Below are positions 7,862 through 12,010 of a stretch of 12,010 bases of DNA, piece by piece. This DNA is from Nitrospirota bacterium (lineage in GTDB: Bacteria; Nitrospirota; Thermodesulfovibrionia; Thermodesulfovibrionales; UBA1546). Each line of letters opens with the position of its first letter. The stretch's first letter is position 1. Made by a program: the position numbers and the translations under genes. A model generated the notes under the pieces. It made no database searches. It was not told where the DNA came from and saw only the letters and a program-made list of their open reading frames with translations. The DNA is taken from positions 1 to 12,010 of the forward strand of contig SCSY01000188.1 in NCBI GenBank assembly GCA_004298625.1. Reading direction: 5' to 3'.

Positions 7862-8367
7862 TAAGGATATTGAAACAGATATTCAGAACAGGCATTGTTA
7901 CCGAACCTCTTCCGAGGGAAACAGAGGGTGAAGTCGAAGAAGTCGGCGCAAGGCTTCAGGAGGCGATAAGGAAGCGTTTCAGGGGGAGCTTAACCATAAG
8001 ACAGGTTGATGCAGGCTCTTGCAATGGCTGTGAGCTTGAGATACATGCGATAAATAATCCTATTTATAACTGCGAGAGGTTCGGTATTCATTTCACAGCC
8101 TCACCAAGGTTTGCAGATATGCTTCTTGTAACCGGGCCTGTGACGCATAATATGGAGATAGCTCTTCGCAGGACTTACAATGCCGTTCCTCCGCCGAAAA
8201 TAGTCGTTGCGGTCGGTGATTGCGGGTGTAACGGAGGGATATTTGGTGAGAGTTATGCAACCCTTGGAGCTATAGATAAAGTCATCCCTGTTGATGTCCA
8301 TATCCACGGTTGCCCGCCGACACCGGTTGCATTGCTTCATGGAATATTGAAGGCTGTTGAAAAATAA
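7858..8367 (+). CDS. hyfI: HyfI-like small subunit (NuoB family, one [4Fe-4S])
   Basis: Iron-sulfur subunit paired with the large subunit, 169 residues. The four ligands of the N2/proximal [4Fe-4S] cluster are visible: Cys55 and Cys58 in DAGSCNGCELE, Cys122 in VGDCGCNGGIFG and Cys151 in HGCPPTP. An extra Cys124 lies next to the third ligand. A charged N-terminal stretch of about 45 residues precedes the domain. The cluster would pass electrons to or from the active-site cavity at the interface with HyfG. ATG 7858 overlaps the hyfG stop by 4 nt, with AGGG at 7846-7849. Last gene of the operon; only 7 nt separate it from the convergent HD-GYP gene, and no terminator hairpin was found there. Confidence 0.92.
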   Translation: MIRILKQIFRTGIVTEPLPRETEGEVEEVGARLQEAIRKRFRGSLTIRQVDAGSCNGCELEIHAINNPIYNCERFGIHFTASPRFADMLLVTGPVTHNMEIALRRTYNAVPPPKIVVAVGDCGCNGGIFGESYATLGAIDKVIPVDVHIHGCPPTPVALLHGILKAVEK

Positions 8368-8374
8368 AAGCAGC

Positions 8375-9712
8375 TCACGCCTCTTCCAGGAAACTCTCAT
8401 CAATATTGCTTACGAATATCTCTACAAGCTCGCCGTCAAACTGAGTGCCGGAATTATTTTTGAGTTCTTCAATTGCGCTGCGGAATCCCCTGACCGAAGG
8501 GGATATATTCTCTTCTACCGGCCTCCCGACATATTTATATGAATTTCTGCTGACCATTGCATCAAATGCCTCTGCAATGGCAATCATCCTCGCTTCCAGT
8601 GGAATGGCCTCGCCTTTCAGGCCTGACGGGTATCCCTTGCCGTCGTATCTCTCGTGATGGTGCAGGATAAACGGCGTTATGCCGGCATAAAAATTTATCG
8701 GCTGCAACATCTCATAAGCAAGCCGGGGATGCGCCTTATACTCATCTATGGATTTTACATCTTTTACCTTAATTCTCAGAAAACCAATATCATGGAGCAG
8801 GCACGCCTGGTATAGTTTCTTCTTCTCATCCTCCGACATATTTATTGCGCGCGCCATCTGCAGGCAGTATTTTGCGACCCTCCTGGCATGCCCGCTTTTT
8901 TCATGAATATGGGTATCCATGGCGTCAACCAGGATATCCGTAAGATGGATTTGATAATTCTTCTGATCCTCGTGAAACTTTGACATGGCAATTGCAACAG
9001 CGGCCTGGCCGGCAAAATATGTTATCAAATCTTCGTCATCAGAACTGAAAACCCCATTTTTCTTATTGATAAGCTCCAAAGCCCCTATTGTTCCGGAGCT
9101 TAATCTCAGAGGCGCACAAAGCACTGTCTTTGTATCATAGCCGGTTATCTTATCTATCTCCGAATCAAATCTGTCGTCGTTTTTTGCATCATCAATTCTG
9201 ATAGCGCTGCCGTGGTCCACAACCCAGCCGACAAGGCCCTGGGATTTTGGAATTGAAAGGCCGGTAATTTTATTGCTCTCTCTGCCCTTTACCACTTTGA
9301 ATGCAAGCCTGTCTCCCTCGACAAGCAAAATTGAACCGGCGTCCGCCCCTGTAATTCTTAATGAGCTTTCCATGATATTTTCCAAAAGGATATCGCCATA
9401 AACTATCTCACGTATGTCGCTTGTTGTGCTCAGAAGGGTATTTAACTTATCGGCATGCTCATCTATTGTTTTAATAGCATTTTTTGAAGCGGCATTGGCC
9501 ACATACATGCCTGTAACTGCCAGTCCGGCCACAATCGAAAGAATGGCCACCAGAGAGGGGACGGATAAATAATCAAGAAATACATACAGAAACCTTACAA
9601 CCAGCAGCAAAAGGGCATAAACAATCACCAGGATTATTCCATTAAGGACCTTGATCTGATGTTTTATGTTTTCTACGACAGCCTTTTTGCGATCTATCCT
9701 ATCTGTAATCAT
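8375..9712 (-). CDS. Membrane-anchored GAF and HD-GYP domain protein, variant active site
   Basis: Signalling protein of 445 residues: two transmembrane helices (about 23-47 and 51-72), a short linker, a GAF sensor domain (about 105-248) and an HD-GYP domain (about 258-440). HD-GYP proteins usually hydrolyse cyclic di-GMP. Metal-site residues seen are Glu271, His275, the HD pair His307-Asp308, His328, His352-His353 and Asp384, followed by the GYP signature ERYDGKGYP. Two signature positions differ from the usual form: HDIGK reads HDIGF (Phe311), and the DxxD pair near the end reads EAFD (Glu381, Asp384). The segment between HD and the next histidine is also shorter than usual. Phosphodiesterase activity is therefore plausible but uncertain. 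GGAG at 9718-9721 lies 5 nt before the ATG. It faces the hyf-like operon tail to tail, so no co-regulation is implied. Confidence 0.9.
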   Translation of the reverse strand: MITDRIDRKKAVVENIKHQIKVLNGIILVIVYALLLLVVRFLYVFLDYLSVPSLVAILSIVAGLAVTGMYVANAASKNAIKTIDEHADKLNTLLSTTSDIREIVYGDILLENIMESSLRITGADAGSILLVEGDRLAFKVVKGRESNKITGLSIPKSQGLVGWVVDHGSAIRIDDAKNDDRFDSEIDKITGYDTKTVLCAPLRLSSGTIGALELINKKNGVFSSDDEDLITYFAGQAAVAIAMSKFHEDQKNYQIHLTDILVDAMDTHIHEKSGHARRVAKYCLQMARAINMSEDEKKKLYQACLLHDIGFLRIKVKDVKSIDEYKAHPRLAYEMLQPINFYAGITPFILHHHERYDGKGYPSGLKGEAIPLEARMIAIAEAFDAMVSRNSYKYVGRPVEENISPSVRGFRSAIEELKNNSGTQFDGELVEIFVSNIDESFLEEA

Positions 9713-9727
9713 CGGCTCTCCGTAATA

Positions 9728-9755
9728 ATTATCTCATATCAGAAATGAATGTCAA
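9728..9755 (-). promoter_or_regulatory. Sigma70-type promoter for the GAF/HD-GYP gene
   Basis: On the minus strand, a perfect TTGACA (9750-9755) is followed after 16 bp by GATAAT (9728-9733), 5/6 to consensus. Transcription would start near 9721, which leaves a leader of only about 9 nt, with the Shine-Dalgarno GGAG almost at the 5' end. That is tight but possible. Confidence 0.5.
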
Positions 9756-9779
9756 ATAATTTTTTGTATATAAAAAATA

Positions 9780-9808
9780 TTGAGCGTCTTGTGATATATA
9801 AAGATAAA
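9780..9808 (+). promoter_or_regulatory. Weak candidate promoter for hisD
   Basis: TTGAGC (9780-9785), 17 bp, then GATAAA (9803-9808); each box is a 4/6 match. An overlapping TATAAA (9797-9802) has no well-spaced -35, and TGATATATA (9792-9800) resembles an extended -10. The region is AT-rich, so chance matches are likely. It does point to hisD having its own start of transcription, since the upstream gene is divergent. Confidence 0.3.
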
Positions 9809-9867
9809 ACTTCACCCTTGCAGAAAACCCTTGAATAATCGCATGTCAAAAGCATAAAATTAACCTT

Positions 9868-11199
9868 ATGCGAATGATTAGGAAACAAAAAGATATTGCG
9901 CTGTTCATGAACAGATTGAAAAAGCGGTCAGCCGGTGCCGGCCCTTCTGTAGAAAAAACAGTTAGTTCCATCCTCTCCGATGTGAAAAACAACGGCGATG
10001 CCGCTGTCATCAAATATACAAAGAAATTCGATGGCTTGAACTTGAAACTTTTGTCTTTAAGCCCCTCTGAAATCTCAAGATATGCGGATAGGGCCGATAA
10101 AAAAATTATCAAGGCATTGGAAATCTCCGCAAAAAGAATTTATAAATTTCATGAGCTGCAGAAAGAAGAGTCATGGATAACCAAAGGCGCGGCATATAAA
10201 AGATTTCCGGCAGAACGCCTTGCCGGTATTTCCCGTAATTTTTTCGGTCAGATTATACGGCCGCTGGAGCGAGTGGGGTGTTATGTGCCCGGAGGCAAGG
10301 CATCTTATCCTTCCACTGTCCTGATGAATGTTATACCTGCACAGGTTGCCGGAGTCAAAGAAATCGCAGTTTGCGTTCCTGCTCCAAATGGCGGGATAAA
10401 CCCTTATGTGATGGCAGCCATAAAGATGCTCGGCATCAAAGAGGCGTATAAAATCGGCGGCGCCCAGGCCATAGCGGCAATGGCTTATGGCACGGAGACA
10501 ATAAGAAAGGTTGATAAGATTGCAGGGCCCGGCAATATCTATGTGGCAACGGCAAAGAGAATGGTCTTTGGAGAGGTGGATATTGACATGATTGCAGGCC
10601 CAAGCGAAATCCTTATAATCGCCGATAATTCGGCAAATCCGTCATTTATTGCAGCAGATTTACTAAGCCAGGCAGAGCATGACGAACTTGCATCATCCGT
10701 ATTAATTACAAACTCAGGGAGACTTGCAGAAAAGGTTGATAAAGAACTTGAAAAACAACTCGCAGGTCTTAAAAGAAAGGATATCGCCAAGAAATCTCTT
10801 GCTGCTTATGGAGCTGTTATTATTACTAAAAATATTGCAGATGCTGTTAAGCTCTCAAATGATATTGCTCCGGAACACCTTGAGGTAATGACAAAAAAAA
10901 CCGCGTCTGTCTTGCCGCTGATCAAAAATGCAGGAGCAATATTCATGGGTCAGTGGACCCCGGAGCCATTGGGCGACTACTCGGCTGGTCCCAACCACAC
11001 GCTTCCGACAGGCGGGACTGCGCGTTTTTCCTCGCCGCTTGGAGTATATGATTTTATAAAGCGTTCGAGCCTTCTTTCATTCTCAAAAAATGGCTTTATG
11101 CAACTTGCTAAAACAGTTGAAGCAATTGCGGATGTCGAAGGACTCGAGGCGCATGGGAATACGATAAGAGTAAGGACAGGCAAGGCAGCAGGCCTGTAG
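9868..11199 (+). CDS. hisD: Histidinol dehydrogenase
   Basis: Zinc enzyme that oxidises L-histidinol to L-histidine in two NAD-dependent steps, the last reactions of histidine synthesis; cytoplasmic. Length is 443 residues, slightly above the usual 425-435. Zinc ligands Gln268 and His271 (SQAEHDE), Asp370 (LGDYSAGPNH) and His429 (LEAHGNTIRV) are present, as are catalytic Glu336-His337 (IAPEHLE) and the motifs GCYVPGGKASYPSTVLMNV and AGPSEILIIAD. Residues about 106-126 hold extra sequence before RPLERVGCYVPGG. No clear Shine-Dalgarno precedes ATG 9868, ATG 9874 or ATG 9907; 9868 is kept because the HisD-like N-terminus starts there. No other his gene is adjacent, so it is expressed away from a his operon as far as the window shows. 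Confidence 0.95.
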   Translation: MRMIRKQKDIALFMNRLKKRSAGAGPSVEKTVSSILSDVKNNGDAAVIKYTKKFDGLNLKLLSLSPSEISRYADRADKKIIKALEISAKRIYKFHELQKEESWITKGAAYKRFPAERLAGISRNFFGQIIRPLERVGCYVPGGKASYPSTVLMNVIPAQVAGVKEIAVCVPAPNGGINPYVMAAIKMLGIKEAYKIGGAQAIAAMAYGTETIRKVDKIAGPGNIYVATAKRMVFGEVDIDMIAGPSEILIIADNSANPSFIAADLLSQAEHDELASSVLITNSGRLAEKVDKELEKQLAGLKRKDIAKKSLAAYGAVIITKNIADAVKLSNDIAPEHLEVMTKKTASVLPLIKNAGAIFMGQWTPEPLGDYSAGPNHTLPTGGTARFSSPLGVYDFIKRSSLLSFSKNGFMQLAKTVEAIADVEGLEAHGNTIRVRTGKAAGL

Positions 11200-11221
11200 A
11201 AAAAGCCGTCCCCTGCCTGTC
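11175..11221. other. Stem-loop potential between convergent hisD and AsmA-like gene
   Basis: GACAGGCA (11175-11182) pairs perfectly with TGCCTGTC (11214-11221), with an alternative inner stem ACAGGC (11176-11181)/GCCTGT (11192-11197). The stem begins inside the last codons of hisD. No T-run follows on either strand, so it is not a classical intrinsic terminator, though its place between convergent genes would suit a bidirectional stop or an RNA 3' end. Confidence 0.3.
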
Positions 11222-11239
11222 ATAGCGTCCCCCTAAGTG

Positions 11240-12010
11240 TTAAAAAGGAAGCAGTAAGAAATTGTCTTTGATCGGATGTTTGAGCGAGCCCTCATAAAAA
11301 GGCTTGCATTCTCCGCTGCTAAGGATTTTTTTTGCATACTCATACATCGTAATAACAGGCCCGGCGATTGTCTCGGCAGTGCTCATCTTTTCTATCTTGG
11401 GGTTGCTGAAAGGGCCTTCTATCTTCTGGCTAAGCTTTAGACAGCCCTTCCGGTCTAAGACTCCCACTATCACTCCGTCATACCTCTTTTTGACGAAATC
11501 AAGCCTGCCCTTTAACGCGAGTCTATTTATTTTTGTGGTTAAGGCTACGTCTTCGGCCTGTAAGACGCTGTTTTTTATCTTCCATTTTGAGATAAGCCTG
11601 CTGATGGAGCCTTCCCCTTCGCCGGTTGCCATATAAAGGGCCGCATAATCGTATCCCTTTGTGGCTGCTACGCCAAGGGGGCCCACGAGAAAAAAAGTTC
11701 CGATATCGATGAGTGAGAATGTCCGGCTTTTTTCTATTTTTGTGAGAAGATTATCAATGTCCATGGAATAAAGGATAAGGTTCTCTCCTTTAAGCACGAC
11801 CTCTCCGTTAACCTTTTTCTTCATCTCGTCAATATTTTTCCCTTTAGCGGTAACATCTATATCAAAATCCATGGTTCCTTTAATTATCTTTTTTGTGGAA
11901 ATGGTTTCAACGAATTTTTCAAAGAGGAACTTTGACGCGGCAAACCGCGCCCTGACGACCGCTTCTTCACCTGTTATATCAATCTCCATGCTGCCGCTGC
12001 CCTTTCCGCC
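11240..12010 (-). CDS. AsmA-like protein, C-terminal part (5' end outside window)
   Basis: C-terminal 256 residues of a larger protein; the frame is open to the window edge (codons for GGKGSGS precede the internal Met at 11989), so that Met is not the start. The segment matches the AsmA-like C-terminal region: a repeating beta-strand pattern, a stretch LQAEDVALTTKINRLALKGR, a strand with YDGVIVGVLD, and a tail KIEGPFSNPKIEKMS followed by a helix and GSLKHP. AsmA-family proteins are usually anchored in the inner membrane by one N-terminal helix and reach into the periplasm; several take part in lipid transport to the outer membrane or in outer-membrane homeostasis. This indicates a diderm cell. 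The exact role of this member cannot be told from the C-terminus. It converges on hisD with 40 nt between the stops. Confidence 0.8.
   Translation of the reverse strand, partial: GGKGSGSMEIDITGEEAVVRARFAASKFLFEKFVETISTKKIIKGTMDFDIDVTAKGKNIDEMKKKVNGEVVLKGENLILYSMDIDNLLTKIEKSRTFSLIDIGTFFLVGPLGVAATKGYDYAALYMATGEGEGSISRLISKWKIKNSVLQAEDVALTTKINRLALKGRLDFVKKRYDGVIVGVLDRKGCLKLSQKIEGPFSNPKIEKMSTAETIAGPVITMYEYAKKILSSGECKPFYEGSLKHPIKDNFLLLPF

Noticed and set aside
1162..8367. Calling the operon a hydrogenase-4 or formate hydrogenlyase.
   Set aside because: The subunit order fits, but both cysteine pairs for the Ni-Fe site are absent, and no HyfA, HyfH or maturation gene is present.
8368..8374. Terminator between the operon and the convergent HD-GYP gene.
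   Set aside because: Only 7 nt are free, and no hairpin with a T-run was found in the flanking coding ends.
11989..11989. Methionine codon on the minus strand as start of the AsmA-like protein.
   Set aside because: The frame is open to the window edge, no ribosome site precedes it, and the family is much longer.

Overview
The window carries a compact operon for a membrane-bound, hydrogenase-4/complex I-like complex, flanked by unrelated genes. Gene content (a HyfBCEFGI-type cluster without nickel ligands, a GAF/HD-GYP receptor, an AsmA-like protein, hisD alone) and the moderate base composition suggest an anaerobic Gram-negative bacterium, perhaps Nitrospirota or a Geobacter-like Desulfobacterota. 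This is inferred from family knowledge only; no marker gene is present to settle it.

Layout. 1-1023 (+): 3' part of a beta-ketoacyl-ACP synthase gene whose visible 5' end runs through a repeat-rich segment (1-83) and a symmetrical 9-nt-period repeat (153-185). 1024-1161: intergenic, with a good sigma70-type promoter. 1162-8367 (+): six tightly packed genes (hyfB, hyfC, hyfE, hyfF, hyfG and hyfI homologues) joined by ATGA overlaps or gaps of 1-2 nt. 8375-9712 (-): membrane-anchored GAF + HD-GYP protein, convergent with the operon. 9713-9867: divergent intergenic region. 9868-11199 (+): hisD, histidinol dehydrogenase. 11240-12010 (-): C-terminal part of an AsmA-like protein, running off the right edge.

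How it works together. The operon supplies two antiporter-like proton-pumping subunits (HyfB, HyfF), a NuoH-like connector (HyfC), a NuoK-like subunit (HyfE) and a peripheral pair: NuoCD-like HyfG and NuoB-like HyfI, the latter with one [4Fe-4S] cluster. HyfG lacks both cysteine pairs that bind Ni-Fe in group 4 hydrogenases, and the aligned complex I quinone tyrosine is also absent. The operon has no HyfA- or HyfH-type ferredoxin subunit. It therefore fits the 'energy-converting hydrogenase-related' (Ehr) class, whose substrate is not established, rather than a true hydrogenase. This is the most interesting system in the window.
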